Of a stretch of DNA of 64,000 bases, positions 32,293 to 41,599 are shown one piece after another. Every line of letters begins with the position of its first letter. Position 1 is the stretch's first letter. The notes below the pieces were generated by a model. That model saw nothing but the letters and a program-made list of their open reading frames with translations, ran no database searches and was not told the origin of the DNA. The stretch covers positions 2,666,001 to 2,730,000 of the forward strand of contig CBDCMW010000002.1 in NCBI GenBank assembly GCA_965219165.1. The letters run 5' to 3'. This stretch comes from Aldehydirespirator sp965219165 (GTDB taxonomy: Bacteria > Actinomycetota > Acidimicrobiia > Acidimicrobiales > Aldehydirespiratoraceae). The position numbers and the translations under genes were made by a program.

Positions 32293-32736
32293 TCAGAAAC
32301 GGGCGACGAATCTGCTCAGGTTGCGTGCCCAGACGGCGCGGAGCACCCGACGGGCCAGCACGGCGCCGACCACCCAGCCCATCCACCACGGGAACTGCAG
32401 CGTCTCGGTCCACTCGAACTGCGTGTGGATCCCACCGTCGGGCGCCGGCAGCGGGGTGAGCCGGAACTGTCCGGTGCCTGAGACCACCCCGCGGTGGCGG
32501 ATCCCCATCGCCTGGGTGTCGCGCCACTCGGTGACCTCCATCCGGTCCATGAGCCGAATCGGACCCAGCCGGGTGGCACACTCGAAGCGCGTCCCGACGC
32601 CCTCGGTGGCTTCAGTAAGGAAGCGGATCGAGGAGGCGTCGCTCATCCAGTCGACGTGGCGATCGATGTGGCGCAGATCCTCCCACACGGCTGCGGGCGG
32701 CGCGGGCACGACAGTCGAGACCCGGATAGTCGCCAC
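32293..32736 (-). CDS. SRPBCC (START/polyketide cyclase-like) family protein
   Basis: A 147-aa small hydrophobic-ligand-binding protein. VSTVVPAPPAAVWEDLRHID at the N-terminus and WMSDASSIRFL, GVGTRFEC, DRMEVTEWRD and GTGQFRLTPL are typical of SRPBCC folds in actinobacteria. The C-terminal helix has a hydrophobic stretch (WWMGWVVGAVLARRVLRAVW) that would cover the cavity. Ligand unknown; 32 bases downstream of the kinase gene. Confidence 0.8.
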   Translation of the reverse strand: MATIRVSTVVPAPPAAVWEDLRHIDRHVDWMSDASSIRFLTEATEGVGTRFECATRLGPIRLMDRMEVTEWRDTQAMGIRHRGVVSGTGQFRLTPLPAPDGGIHTQFEWTETLQFPWWMGWVVGAVLARRVLRAVWARNLSRFVARF

Positions 32737-32768
32737 CAGCCGAGCCTACGGCCGGCAACAAAGGCGGG

Positions 32769-33761
32769 CTAGGCAGGGCCGCGCGCCGCTGCGACCTGCG
32801 ACAGCGGTGCCAGGGGACGGGCGCCGACATGGCTGACGACCTCGGCCGCGGCCAGGCTGCCCAGATGTGCGCAACGCGCCAGGGGCACGCCCCGGCCCAA
32901 GCCCCACAGGAATCCCGCGGCGTACAGGTCACCGGCCCCCGTGGCGTCGACGACCTGCGCAACCGGGGCCGCAGGCACCGCCTCCAGTGTCGCGCCCTGC
33001 GTCACCACCGAGCCGCGGGCACCGCGGGTGACCACTACCGTCCGGGCCATCTCGGCCGTGCGGGTCCGGGCCGCGCCGAGGTCGTCGGTCTCGTGCAGGG
33101 CGCACACCTCGGCCTCATTCGCGAACACCACGTCGACACGGTCCTCGATCAGTGCGAGCCACTCGTCGCGGTGGCGCTCCACGCAATACGAGTCGCTCAG
33201 CGCCAGCGCCACCGTCCTGCCAGCGTCTCCCGCAGCCGCCATGGCCACGCGGATGGCGTCCTTGGCCACCTGCACGTCCCACAAGTAGCCCTCGCAGTAC
33301 GTGATGCCCGCGGAGGCGACCAGGTCGGTGTCCACGTCGTCGCGACCCAGCAGCGCGGCGGTGCCCAGATAGGTGTTCATCGTGCGCTCGGCATCGGGGG
33401 TCACCTGCACCAGACAGCGGGCGGTGGGAGGGCCGTCCGGCGACGGCGGCACGTCGAAGGCCACGCCCGTCGCCCGGATGTCGTGGACGAACACTTCACC
33501 GAGCTGGTCGTCGCGCACCTTGCCGATGAATGCAGCCCGGCCGCCGAAGGAGGCGACACCGGCCACCGTGTTGGCCGCCGACCCTCCGGAGGCCGCGATC
33601 CCGTTCGGCATGGCGTCGTAGAGCTCCGCCGACCTCTCCGCGCTCACGAGGGTCATGGCCCCCTTCACCAACCCGTGGCCGCGAATGAACGAATCCGGCA
33701 CCGTGGCGATCACATCCACGATGGCGTTGCCGACACCCACCACATCGAGTGCAGGTTCCAC
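32769..33761 (-). CDS. PfkB-family kinase, probably adenosine kinase
   Basis: A 330-aa ribokinase-fold enzyme. DVVGVGNAIVDVIATV opens the fold; GGSAANTVAGVASFGG is the substrate motif, and VDATGAGDLYAAGFLWGL carries the catalytic aspartate and anion hole. The overall pattern (YLGTAALL, YCEGYLWD, NEAEVCAL) is that of bacterial adenosine kinase-like proteins, converting adenosine to AMP. Other purine or sugar substrates cannot be excluded. It is followed by the SRPBCC gene. Confidence 0.85.
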   Translation of the reverse strand: MEPALDVVGVGNAIVDVIATVPDSFIRGHGLVKGAMTLVSAERSAELYDAMPNGIAASGGSAANTVAGVASFGGRAAFIGKVRDDQLGEVFVHDIRATGVAFDVPPSPDGPPTARCLVQVTPDAERTMNTYLGTAALLGRDDVDTDLVASAGITYCEGYLWDVQVAKDAIRVAMAAAGDAGRTVALALSDSYCVERHRDEWLALIEDRVDVVFANEAEVCALHETDDLGAARTRTAEMARTVVVTRGARGSVVTQGATLEAVPAAPVAQVVDATGAGDLYAAGFLWGLGRGVPLARCAHLGSLAAAEVVSHVGARPLAPLSQVAAARGPA

Positions 33762-33815
33762 AGAGCCTCCCGAGGTCGCCCCGAACAGTAGGCGGCAACG
33801 GGGTGCAGCGGCCTG

Positions 33816-34628
33816 TTAGCCGGTGGCCACCCGGCGAGCCAGGGACCGGAATGCCATCACGAACGTGACGACACCCAGCCCGGCGATGGCGGCAATTCCC
33901 TTGCCGAGAGACGCCACATCCCAGCCCTCGGACATCAGCGACCGCATCGCCTCAAGGAGGTACGTCACCGGGTTCCAGGCGGCCACAGTCTGCATCCAGC
34001 CGGTCATGAGATCGCGCGGCAGGTATGCGGGCGTCAGGAAGGCGAAGGGAAAGAAGATCAGGAATGACGAGTTGACTGCGGCTGGGTTCCCGGTGCGCAG
34101 GGCCACCGTGTACGGGAATCCCGTGAACGAGAGACTCCACGCCACCGACAGGGCCAGGAAGACGATAACTCCCAGCAGCCCGGTTCCGAAACGCACGCCG
34201 AAGACCAAGCCCATGGCGACCACGACGAGCGATAACGCCACAGCCAGCACAACGTCGGCGACCATCATGCCGAGCAGGAGCGTGGTGCGGCGGACCGGCG
34301 TGACGAGCATCCGGTTGAGGTAACCGGTCTGGATGTCGATGACCAGCACCGACGCCCGGGAGATGCCCGTGACCGCGAAGACTATGGCGACGGGGATCTG
34401 GAATGCCCTGTAGTCGATGCCGGGCGTGCGCTCCACGAACGACTCCAGGGCCCCGATGTTGACGACGAAGAAGAAAGTCGGGATGATCAGTGCCGGCGCC
34501 ATCGCCTCGGGCTCGCGCCATAGGCTGCGCACGGAGCGGCGGGCCACCGTCGCGATGTCGGTGAGGATGCCGACAGGTCGGACCATGCCGCCACCAGGTG
34601 CGGCCGGAGCGGCAGCCTGCGTGCTCAC
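33816..34628 (-). CDS. ABC-2 type transporter permease
   Basis: A 270-aa exporter membrane subunit with six hydrophobic segments, for example MMVADVVLAVALSLVVVAMG and GVIVFLALSVAWSLSFTGF, and the DrrB-like features RSLWREPEAMAPALIIPTFF and PAYLPRDLMTGWMQTVAAWN. Its start overlaps the ATPase gene end (ATGA). The pair resembles daunorubicin-type exporters; cargo unknown. Confidence 0.88.
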   Translation of the reverse strand: MSTQAAAPAAPGGGMVRPVGILTDIATVARRSVRSLWREPEAMAPALIIPTFFFVVNIGALESFVERTPGIDYRAFQIPVAIVFAVTGISRASVLVIDIQTGYLNRMLVTPVRRTTLLLGMMVADVVLAVALSLVVVAMGLVFGVRFGTGLLGVIVFLALSVAWSLSFTGFPYTVALRTGNPAAVNSSFLIFFPFAFLTPAYLPRDLMTGWMQTVAAWNPVTYLLEAMRSLMSEGWDVASLGKGIAAIAGLGVVTFVMAFRSLARRVATG

Positions 34629-35686
34629 CGCTGACCACCACCCTCTGGCACACCAGGCGCGCCGGAGTGAGCCTCCACTGCTTCGTCGGCGGCGACGGCG
34701 TCTTGGGCGGCTGAGTCCGCGGTCGACATCCGATAACCGGTCGCCAGCAGGAACACATCGTCGAGCGATGGCGTGCGCACGGTGAGCGATTGCGGGTGGA
34801 GACCGACCGCCGACAGAGCCACGGCCACGCTGCCGACCACAGCCGCGCCGTCGGCGGTGGCGATAGTGATGCCTCGGCGGCCCCGGGTTACGGCATCGAC
34901 TCGCGGTACCGTCTCGGCAACGGCCGCAGCCGGCGCGATGGCCTCGGAGGGCAGGTCGACGACGATCACATCGGCGCCCACGGCTCGCTTCAGATCGGAG
35001 GGAGAGCCCTGCTCGACGATGCGTCCGCCGTCGATGATGGCCACCCGATCCGCCAGGGCGTCGGCTTCCTCGAGGTACTGAGTGGTGAGGAACACCGTCA
35101 CGCCCAGCTCGTGGTTCAAGCGACGCACCTCGTCCCAGACCTGCGCCCGGCTCACGGGGTCGAGGCCAGTGGTCGGCTCGTCCAGGAAGAGCACCCCGGG
35201 GCCGTGTATGAGCGACGCCGCGAGGTCCAGTCGGCGTCTCATGCCGCCGCTGTAGGTGCCAACACGGTCGTCCATGGCGTCTCCGATGTCAGCCAGGTCG
35301 ATGGCCCGCGCGATGGATGCGGCCCGGTCGGCGGCGCTCAGCCCGTACAGCCGAGCCTGCAGGTCGAGTATCTCGCGGCCGGTCTGGCGTTCGTCGAGCG
35401 CGGCATCCTGCAGGGCGACACCGATGCGGATGCGAACTTCGCCGGGACTGTCGACCACGTCATAGCCGGCCACCGAGGCCTTGCCCGCGGTGGGCTTCAG
35501 GAGGGTGCACAGCATCAAGACCGTGGTGCTCTTCCCCGCTCCGTTGGGACCGAGGAATCCGTAGACCTCCCCGACGCTCACCGCAAGGTCCACGCCGTCC
35601 ACAGCCCGCTTGCTGCCGAATGTCCGGACCAGCCCGCGGGCCTCGATCGCTAGGCCGTTGTCGGTTGCATGCGCAGCATCAGGCAC
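34625..35686 (-). CDS. ABC exporter ATP-binding protein (DrrA-type)
   Basis: A 353-aa ATPase partnering the permease. GLVRTFGSKRAVDGVDLAV begins the domain; Walker A GPNGAGKSTTV, Q-loop VALQDAALDERQTG, signature TYSGGMRRRLDLAASL, Walker B VLFLDEPTTGLDP and the switch LTTQYLEEAD follow. A C-terminal domain ends with TPSLDDVFLLATG, typical of DrrA. GTG at 35686 is preferred since longer frames overlap the divergent PepN gene. The acidic tail after residue 320 is low complexity. Confidence 0.9.
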   Translation of the reverse strand: MPDAAHATDNGLAIEARGLVRTFGSKRAVDGVDLAVSVGEVYGFLGPNGAGKSTTVLMLCTLLKPTAGKASVAGYDVVDSPGEVRIRIGVALQDAALDERQTGREILDLQARLYGLSAADRAASIARAIDLADIGDAMDDRVGTYSGGMRRRLDLAASLIHGPGVLFLDEPTTGLDPVSRAQVWDEVRRLNHELGVTVFLTTQYLEEADALADRVAIIDGGRIVEQGSPSDLKRAVGADVIVVDLPSEAIAPAAAVAETVPRVDAVTRGRRGITIATADGAAVVGSVAVALSAVGLHPQSLTVRTPSLDDVFLLATGYRMSTADSAAQDAVAADEAVEAHSGAPGVPEGGGQR

Positions 35687-35762
35687 GAGTCGGCAGAGTA
35701 TCGGCGCTGCCACAGGATCGATGTTGTTGTAGTTTCGGGAGCCGCGCCCACAGAATGGAGCG

Positions 35763-38312
35763 ATGGGCGACACCGCGACGCGGCTGCCGACTGGGATTGC
35801 TCCCCGGCACTACACCATCGAGCTGGAGCCCGACCTCGAGGCGGCGACCTTCGCCGGACACGTCGCCATCGACATCGACGTCACAGAGCCGGTGGGCTCG
35901 ATCGTGCTGAACGCCGCAGAGTTGAGCATCGTCAGCGCGCAGCTCGTCGCAGCATCCGGTGAGACCGTCGAGCTCGACTTCGAGCCCCATGCGGAGTCCG
36001 AGCGCCTGACGCTGACCCGTCGCGATGGAACCGGCCAGTTCGCGGCAGGATCGGCCCGGCTGGACATCTCCTTCAGCGGGGTGCTCAACGACCAGTTGCA
36101 CGGCTTCTACCGCTCCACCTACTCCGACGACTCCGGCGCCACGCACACCATCGCCACCACCCAGTTCGAGTCAACTGACGCCCGACGGGCCTTCCCCTGC
36201 TTCGACGAGCCCGCCCTCAAGGCCACCTTCGCGGCGACGCTGGTGGTGGACGAGGACCTGCTGGCAGTGTCCAACACCGCCGAGACCGGCCGCGAGCCAC
36301 TGGGCGACGGACGCGTCAGGGTCAGCTTCGCCACCACCATGCCGATGTCGACGTACCTGGTGGCCTTCGTGGTAGGACCGCTGGAGGCCACCGAGGCGAT
36401 CAACTGCGACGGCGTGCCCGTGCGAGTCATCCACCGGCCCGGCCGCGGCGACCAGACCGGCTTCGCCCTCGACGTCGCGGCCCACGCCCTGGAGTGGTAC
36501 TCCGACTACTACGGCCTGCCCTATCCGTCGGACAAGCTCGATCTGGTCGCCATCCCCGACTTCGCGTTCGGCGCCATGGAGAACCTCGGCTGCGTCACCT
36601 TCCGGGAGGTGCTGCTGCTAGTGGATCCCGGCGCCGCCAGCCAGCCCGAGCTGCAGCGGGTGGCCGAGGTGATCAACCACGAGCTGGCTCACATGTGGTT
36701 CGGGGACCTCGTGACAATGGCCTGGTGGGAGGGGATCTGGCTCAACGAGGCCTTCGCCACGTTCATGGAGACGGCCTGCACCGACGCCTACCGGCCCGAA
36801 TGGCGGGTGTGGTCGACGTTCTGCCGAAGCCGGGCCTCGGCGCTCTCTACCGACGCCCTCGGCGCCACCCGGGCGGTGGAGTACCCGGTGCACTCCCCCG
36901 CCGAGGCCGAGGACATGTTCGACGTGATCACCTACGAGAAGGGCGCGGCCCTGGTCCGCATGCTGGAGCAGTATCTCGGCGCCGAGACGTTCCGGGACGG
37001 AGTGCGCCTCTACTTGCGACGGCACGCCTACTCCAACACGGTTACCGCGGACCTGTGGGCCTCGCTCGCCGACGCGTCGGGCCAGCCCGTGGGACAGATC
37101 ATGGAGGGCTGGATCTACCAGGGCGGATATCCGGCGGTGAGCGCCGCCGCGACCGAGCAGGGCCTAGAAGTGTCCCAGCGCCATTTCACGCTAGACCCCG
37201 CACGAGCCGACGAACGAAACTGGGTGGTCCCGCTGCGCTTGCGGGTTCAGGGACCCGGAGACGGCCAGCAAGAGGTGCGACTCCTGCTCGACCAGCCCCG
37301 CCTGACCCTGACGGTCTCGGCGACTGAAGCGATGACGGTGAACAGCGGTGCTTCCGGCTTCTACCGCGACGACCCGGCGGCGGACTCCCTTGCGGCCGTC
37401 GCGGCGGCAGGACCGGGCGACCGAACCGCCGAGGAACGTCACGGACTCGTCGATGACGCCTGGGCCGCGACTCTGGCCGGCACCCTCGACGCGCCGGTCT
37501 TCCTTGACTTCGCGCTGAGAGGATTCACCGACGAGCGCGACCTCACCGTGTGGCAGGCCATCGCGGGCCCTCTGGCCCACCTCCGCAGACTGCTGGACGG
37601 AGAGGCGGCCCAGCGCTTCGGCGAGCTCGTCGTAGCCGCCTCCGACACGGCCTTGGCGGAGGTCGGACTGGACCCGCCGCCCGCCGGCGAAGACGAGCGC
37701 ACCGGCGAGCTGCGGGCGACGCTGGTGAGGCTCAGGGGCGCAACCGCCGATCACGCTCCCACGATCGCGGCGTGCCGCGAGAGGCTCGACCATCCGGACA
37801 CCACGCTGGCCGCGGCGGCCCTGGGTGTGGTGGCCGCCCACGGACAAGCCGATGACTTCACCCGGATCCGACAGCGCTTCGAAACGGCGTCGGACCCCCA
37901 GACCGAGCAGCGCCATCTAGCGGCCCTGGCCGACTTTCCCGACGCTGAGCTCGTCCGCACGATCCTGGAAGGCACCCTCGACGGCTCGGTGCGCACCCAG
38001 GACGGCCCCTACCTGATCCGGCGCGCCCTCACCAACCGCGGCTGCGGGCCCCAGGCGTGGGACTTCCTGGCTGGGCACTGGGACCGTCTCCTCGCGATCT
38101 TCCCGACCAACTACTCGCTAGCCCGGATGCTGGAAGGAGTGACGGCCCTCGACCAAGCCGAGCTGGCCGCCCAGGTGCACGACTTCATGGCCGCGCACCC
38201 CCTTCCCCAAGGGGCGAGACAGGTTGCCCAGCACCTCGAGCGGCTCGACATCAACGTCGCAGTGCGCGCCCGCGAATCCCAGCGCCTGACCGCCGCGGTG
38301 CTGGGTCGCTGA
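35763..38312 (+). CDS. pepN: Aminopeptidase N (M1 family)
   Basis: A zinc aminopeptidase of 849 aa removing N-terminal residues from peptides. GAMENLG is the substrate-anchoring motif, HELAHMWFGD with NEAFATF downstream the HExxH-E zinc site, and the proton-donor Tyr lies in DVITYEKGAAL. The helical C-terminal (ERAP1-like) domain spans about residues 530-840. The length fits actinobacterial PepN. The stop (38310-38312) lies in the first unit of a 33-bp tandem repeat. Confidence 0.96.
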   Translation: MGDTATRLPTGIAPRHYTIELEPDLEAATFAGHVAIDIDVTEPVGSIVLNAAELSIVSAQLVAASGETVELDFEPHAESERLTLTRRDGTGQFAAGSARLDISFSGVLNDQLHGFYRSTYSDDSGATHTIATTQFESTDARRAFPCFDEPALKATFAATLVVDEDLLAVSNTAETGREPLGDGRVRVSFATTMPMSTYLVAFVVGPLEATEAINCDGVPVRVIHRPGRGDQTGFALDVAAHALEWYSDYYGLPYPSDKLDLVAIPDFAFGAMENLGCVTFREVLLLVDPGAASQPELQRVAEVINHELAHMWFGDLVTMAWWEGIWLNEAFATFMETACTDAYRPEWRVWSTFCRSRASALSTDALGATRAVEYPVHSPAEAEDMFDVITYEKGAALVRMLEQYLGAETFRDGVRLYLRRHAYSNTVTADLWASLADASGQPVGQIMEGWIYQGGYPAVSAAATEQGLEVSQRHFTLDPARADERNWVVPLRLRVQGPGDGQQEVRLLLDQPRLTLTVSATEAMTVNSGASGFYRDDPAADSLAAVAAAGPGDRTAEERHGLVDDAWAATLAGTLDAPVFLDFALRGFTDERDLTVWQAIAGPLAHLRRLLDGEAAQRFGELVVAASDTALAEVGLDPPPAGEDERTGELRATLVRLRGATADHAPTIAACRERLDHPDTTLAAAALGVVAAHGQADDFTRIRQRFETASDPQTEQRHLAALADFPDAELVRTILEGTLDGSVRTQDGPYLIRRALTNRGCGPQAWDFLAGHWDRLLAIFPTNYSLARMLEGVTALDQAELAAQVHDFMAAHPLPQGARQVAQHLERLDINVAVRARESQRLTAAVLGR

Positions 38313-38448
38313 GCGAGCCAGCGGACACCGGCCTCTAGTCGCTGAGCGAGCCAGCGGACACCGGCCTCTAGTCGCTGAGCGAGCCAGCGGACACCGGCCT
38401 CTAGTCGCTGAGCGAGCCAGCGGACACCGGCCTCTAGTCGCTGAGCGA
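38305..38448 (+). repeat. 33-bp tandem repeat between pepN and ribA
   Basis: Four exact units plus 12 bases of GTCGCTGAGCGAG-CCAGCGGACACCGGCCTCTA. The first unit holds the pepN stop and the last encodes the end of RibA (SLSD-stop) on the other strand. No spacers, so not CRISPR. Confidence 0.97.
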
Positions 38449-39063
38449 GTGGCCGAGCTTGGCCCGCTTGGTGTTGAGGTAGCGCAGGTTCTCGGGCCGG
38501 GCGCCGATCTCGATGGGAACCCGCTCCGCCACGTCGATCCCGCAGCTGGTCAGGCCCTCGCACTTGGCGGGGTTGTTGGTGAGCAGCCGCACCCCGGACA
38601 GGCCGAGGTCAGCGAGGATCGCCGCCGCGGCGTCATAGACGCGGCCGTCCACCGGCAGGCCCTGGGCTGCGTTCGCCTCCACCGTGTCGAGTCCGTGCTC
38701 CTGCAGGGCGTAGGCCCTGATCTTGTGCCCGATCCCGATGCCGCGGCCCTCGTGGCCCCGCATGTACAGCAGCACGCCGCGCCCTTCAGCGGCAATGGCG
38801 GCCAGCGCATGGTCGAGCTGCGCACCGCAGTCGCAACGCAGCGAACGCAGCACGTCTCCGGTCAGGCACTCGGAATGCACCCGCACCAGCGGCGGCGGCG
38901 GGTCCTCGACGTCGCCCATCACGCAGGCGACATGCTGCTCACCGCCGGCCGTGAGGTACACGTGAGCCTGGAACTCCCCGTGCGGGGTCGGCACCAGCGC
39001 CTCCGCGAAATGCTCCACCTGCCACGCCGAGCGGGGCGCGTCGCCAGAGCCCGAGGAGGTCAC
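38434..39063 (-). CDS. ribA: GTP cyclohydrolase II
   Basis: First enzyme of riboflavin synthesis, opening GTP to the diaminopyrimidine. The 209-aa monofunctional form shows VRVHSECLTGDVLRSLRCDC with the zinc cysteines, MRGHEGRGIGIGHKI with catalytic residues, and LLTNNPAKCEGL. No DHBP synthase domain is fused, unlike RibBA of many relatives. GTG at 39063 overlaps the ribF stop (GTGA), linking two flavin enzymes. The C-terminal SLSD-stop forms one unit of the adjacent 33-bp repeat. Confidence 0.93.
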   Translation of the reverse strand: MTSSGSGDAPRSAWQVEHFAEALVPTPHGEFQAHVYLTAGGEQHVACVMGDVEDPPPPLVRVHSECLTGDVLRSLRCDCGAQLDHALAAIAAEGRGVLLYMRGHEGRGIGIGHKIRAYALQEHGLDTVEANAAQGLPVDGRVYDAAAAILADLGLSGVRLLTNNPAKCEGLTSCGIDVAERVPIEIGARPENLRYLNTKRAKLGHSLSD

Positions 39064-40007
39064 GCCAGCCCAAGCCGCTGCCGCGCGTCGGCAACATCGA
39101 TGGCCAGCTGCGCAGAGAGCTGCTCTATTCCCTCGAACTTGCGCTCGCTCCTCAGGAAGCCGACGAACTCGACGCGCACCTCGCATCCGTACAGATCCCC
39201 GTCGAAGTCGATGACGTGGGCCTCCAAGAGGGACTGCTGAGCGTGCTCGTAGAACGTGGGACGGCGGCCGATGTTGATGGCGCAGCCCCGCCGGCTGCCG
39301 TCCGGCAGCGTGCACCACCCCGCATAGACCGCGTCGGCCGGCCAGGCCATGAACTTGGGAACCGGCACGTTGGCGGTGGGGAATCCGACCACCATCCCCC
39401 GCCGGTCCCCGGGAACGACTGTGCCGCGCACTTCGTAGTAGCGCCCGAGCATGGCCGCGGCGCGAGCCACATCGCCGCCGGCCAGAGCCCGGCGCACCGC
39501 GGTGGACGACACCGGTTCGCGGGCGTCGTGGCGATGGCGGATGAGCTCCAGAGGGACCACCTCGAAACCCCACTCCCGTCCCAGGCGCTGCAGTTCGGCG
39601 ACGTTGCCGGTGCGGCCCTTGCCGAAGTGGAAGTCCTCCCCCACCACCACGGCCCGGGCGTGGAGGGCGTCGAGGAAGACCTGCTCCACGAACTCCTCGG
39701 GCCTGGTGCCGGCGCGAGCCTCGTCGAACTGGATCACGTAGCCGTAGTCGAGCCCTTGGGCCTCGAGCAGCTCCAACTTCTGCTCGAGGGTTGTCAGCAG
39801 CTTCGGCGCGTTCTCCGGCCGCACCACGTAAGCCGGGTGGGTGTCGAACGTGACGACTGCCGACGCCGCCCCTAGGCGCTCGGCGGTCTGCCGGACCTGG
39901 GTCAGCACCTCCTGGTGGCCGAGGTGCACTCCGTCAAAAACGCCTATCGCAGCCGCGACAGACACCATGGGGGGGAGTTGATCGCGCCGATCATGCAGCA
40001 GCTCCAC
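39060..40007 (-). CDS. ribF: Bifunctional riboflavin kinase/FAD synthetase
   Basis: Makes FMN and FAD from riboflavin. The 315-aa protein has an N-terminal nucleotidyltransferase domain (AAIGVFDGVHLGHQEVL, VVTFDTHP, VGEDFHFGKGRTG, SSTAVRRALAGGD) and a C-terminal kinase domain (GTVVPGDRRGMVVGFPTANV, YAGWCTLPDG, NIGRRPTF, LEAHVIDFDGDLYG). No FMN riboswitch is visible upstream. Downstream it overlaps ribA; upstream 132 bases separate it from truB. Confidence 0.96.
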   Translation of the reverse strand: MELLHDRRDQLPPMVSVAAAIGVFDGVHLGHQEVLTQVRQTAERLGAASAVVTFDTHPAYVVRPENAPKLLTTLEQKLELLEAQGLDYGYVIQFDEARAGTRPEEFVEQVFLDALHARAVVVGEDFHFGKGRTGNVAELQRLGREWGFEVVPLELIRHRHDAREPVSSTAVRRALAGGDVARAAAMLGRYYEVRGTVVPGDRRGMVVGFPTANVPVPKFMAWPADAVYAGWCTLPDGSRRGCAINIGRRPTFYEHAQQSLLEAHVIDFDGDLYGCEVRVEFVGFLRSERKFEGIEQLSAQLAIDVADARQRLGLA

Positions 40008-40139
40008 AGACGCCTCCAGCGCGGATAGTGACGATTCCGGGCCCGGGGCCGGTACCTGGAAGGCTACCGACGCGCGCTGGCTACCTCACACCTGCCGCCA
40101 TCGGCTCAGCGCGCCTGCCGTGCGCGGCGTCCCCTACAA

Positions 40140-41048
40140 CTACGGCGCGCTCGTCACGACCACCGCTGGCTTCGCGCCGTTGCGGAACCGCTCGTACACG
40201 GCGAGCAGTTCGCCTTCGGAGTCGTGGACGGCCCAGGGCCCGGGCGCAGTTCCCCCCTCCAGGGCGTCGGCAACACCAAGGCGGACGAGGTCCAGCACCC
40301 GACCATTGGCCACCTCGGCCGCCACCACCGGGTCCACCAGCACGCCCGCGAGGTGCTTGACGGCCCGAGACATCGGCAGGACCTCAGCCGACTCCACCGA
40401 GCGGGCGCAGGCCAGCCCGAAACTCCCCACCGCAGTGCGGCGCAGCATCCGCAGGTGGGCGCCTCCGCCGAGCGCCCGGCCCAGATCCGCGGCGAGCGCT
40501 CGCACGTAGGTGCCCGACGAGCAGTCGACCACGGCGCGCAGCACACCCTCGCAGCCGGGCACACCGGCGACGTCGAAGCGATAGACGGTGACCGGTCGCG
40601 CTTCGCGCTCCACTTCCACGCCGGCGCGGGCGAGGGCGTGAAGCCTTCTCCCTCCCACCTTCACCGCCGAGACCATGGGCGGCACCTGGAGGATGGCGCC
40701 AGTCAGGGCCGCGGCAGCCTGGCGCGCCTGCTGCTCGCTCACCCCGGCCATGTCGTGGCGCGCCGTCACCCGTCCCGCCGAGTCGAGGGTGTCAGTCTCG
40801 GTTCCGAGCACTATCTCCGCTTCGTAGCTCTTGGGAAGCTCGGTGACATACCGCAACAGCCGCGTGGCCCTGCCCACGCCGAGCACCAGCACCCCGGTGG
40901 CGTCAGGATCGAGCGTTCCGCTGTGGCCCACCTTTCGGGTGCCTAGCACCCCCCTCGCCTTGGCCACCACGTCGTGGCTCGTCCACCCCGCGGGCTTGTC
41001 GATGACCGCGACCCCGTCCAGAGGCCGAGCGGATAGGCCGCGAGTCAT
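40140..41048 (-). CDS. truB: tRNA pseudouridine(55) synthase
   Basis: Forms pseudouridine-55 in tRNA T-loops. The 302-aa protein has DGVAVIDKPAGWTSHDVVAK, the catalytic GHSGTLDPDATGVLVLG with the nucleophilic aspartate, and the CSSGTYVRALAADLG motif, followed by a C-terminal PUA-like region. The ATG at 41048 and the first ten codons (RGLSARPL) come from an interspersed repeat copy, so the N-terminus before DGVAV is not ancestral protein sequence. Confidence 0.95.
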   Translation of the reverse strand: MTRGLSARPLDGVAVIDKPAGWTSHDVVAKARGVLGTRKVGHSGTLDPDATGVLVLGVGRATRLLRYVTELPKSYEAEIVLGTETDTLDSAGRVTARHDMAGVSEQQARQAAAALTGAILQVPPMVSAVKVGGRRLHALARAGVEVEREARPVTVYRFDVAGVPGCEGVLRAVVDCSSGTYVRALAADLGRALGGGAHLRMLRRTAVGSFGLACARSVESAEVLPMSRAVKHLAGVLVDPVVAAEVANGRVLDLVRLGVADALEGGTAPGPWAVHDSEGELLAVYERFRNGAKPAVVVTSAP

Positions 41049-41140
41049 CGAGGACTTGCAGGGGCGCTGAGCGAGGCCGTGGCCCGAGCGGCCCGTGAGC
41101 GCAGCGAACAAGAGCGGGGAATACGAATTTGCACCGCGAG
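41020..41140 (-). repeat. Interspersed ~120-bp repeat, copy B (reversed), overlapping truB start
   Basis: On the minus strand it reads CCCGCTCTTGTTCGCTGCGC, then CGGGCCGCTCGGGCCACGG, and ends GCGGCCTATCCGCTCGGCCT inside truB codons 3-10. It is the only copy at a gene's 5' end. Confidence 0.85.
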
Positions 41141-41175
41141 GAGGTGAGTCCCACCCGCGCTCGCTCCGAGGGACA

Positions 41176-41571
41176 TCAGCTATCGGGATCCGGGTCACCG
41201 GCCATCTCGTCGAGGAGCCTCTCGATGCGCTCGGCTGAGCGCAGCACGGTGTCCGGACGGAATACCAGCTCCGGCGTGCGCCGCAGCCGTGTCTGGTCCC
41301 CGACGGCGCGTCGCAGCCTGCTGGCGTGCTCCTCGAAGGTCTCGGCGATGCCGGCGTCACCCTCTTCGGTGTCGCCGAGCGAGGTGAACCACACCACGGC
41401 GCGGTGCAGGTCCCGGTCCACGTCCACGCCCGTCACCGACACCAGGGCCAGGCGGTCGTCGTCCAGTTGCTCCATCGACTCGGCGACTATGCGCCTGATG
41501 AGCTCGCCCACCCTGGCGGTGCGATGACCGACCCGATGGTCGGGATGGGAGCGTCGCGTTCGTCGTGCCAT
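41176..41571 (-). CDS. rbfA: Ribosome-binding factor A
   Basis: Assists late 16S rRNA maturation in the 30S subunit. The 131-aa protein starts after a basic stretch with RVGELIRRIVAESMEQLDD and shows VSVTGVDVDRDLHRAVVWFT and LRRTPELVFRPDTVLRSAERIERLL, the KH-like RbfA fold. It follows infB by 28 bases in the standard nusA-infB-rbfA-truB order. Confidence 0.93.
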   Translation of the reverse strand: MARRTRRSHPDHRVGHRTARVGELIRRIVAESMEQLDDDRLALVSVTGVDVDRDLHRAVVWFTSLGDTEEGDAGIAETFEEHASRLRRAVGDQTRLRRTPELVFRPDTVLRSAERIERLLDEMAGDPDPDS

Positions 41572-41599
41572 CGGTTGTTGCGGGCCGGGTGCCGGACCC

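Noticed and set aside
38305..38448. Possible CRISPR array
   Set aside because: Units abut with no spacers; simple tandem repeat.
40008..40139. FMN riboswitch ahead of ribF/ribA
   Set aside because: No RFN-element motifs in the gap.
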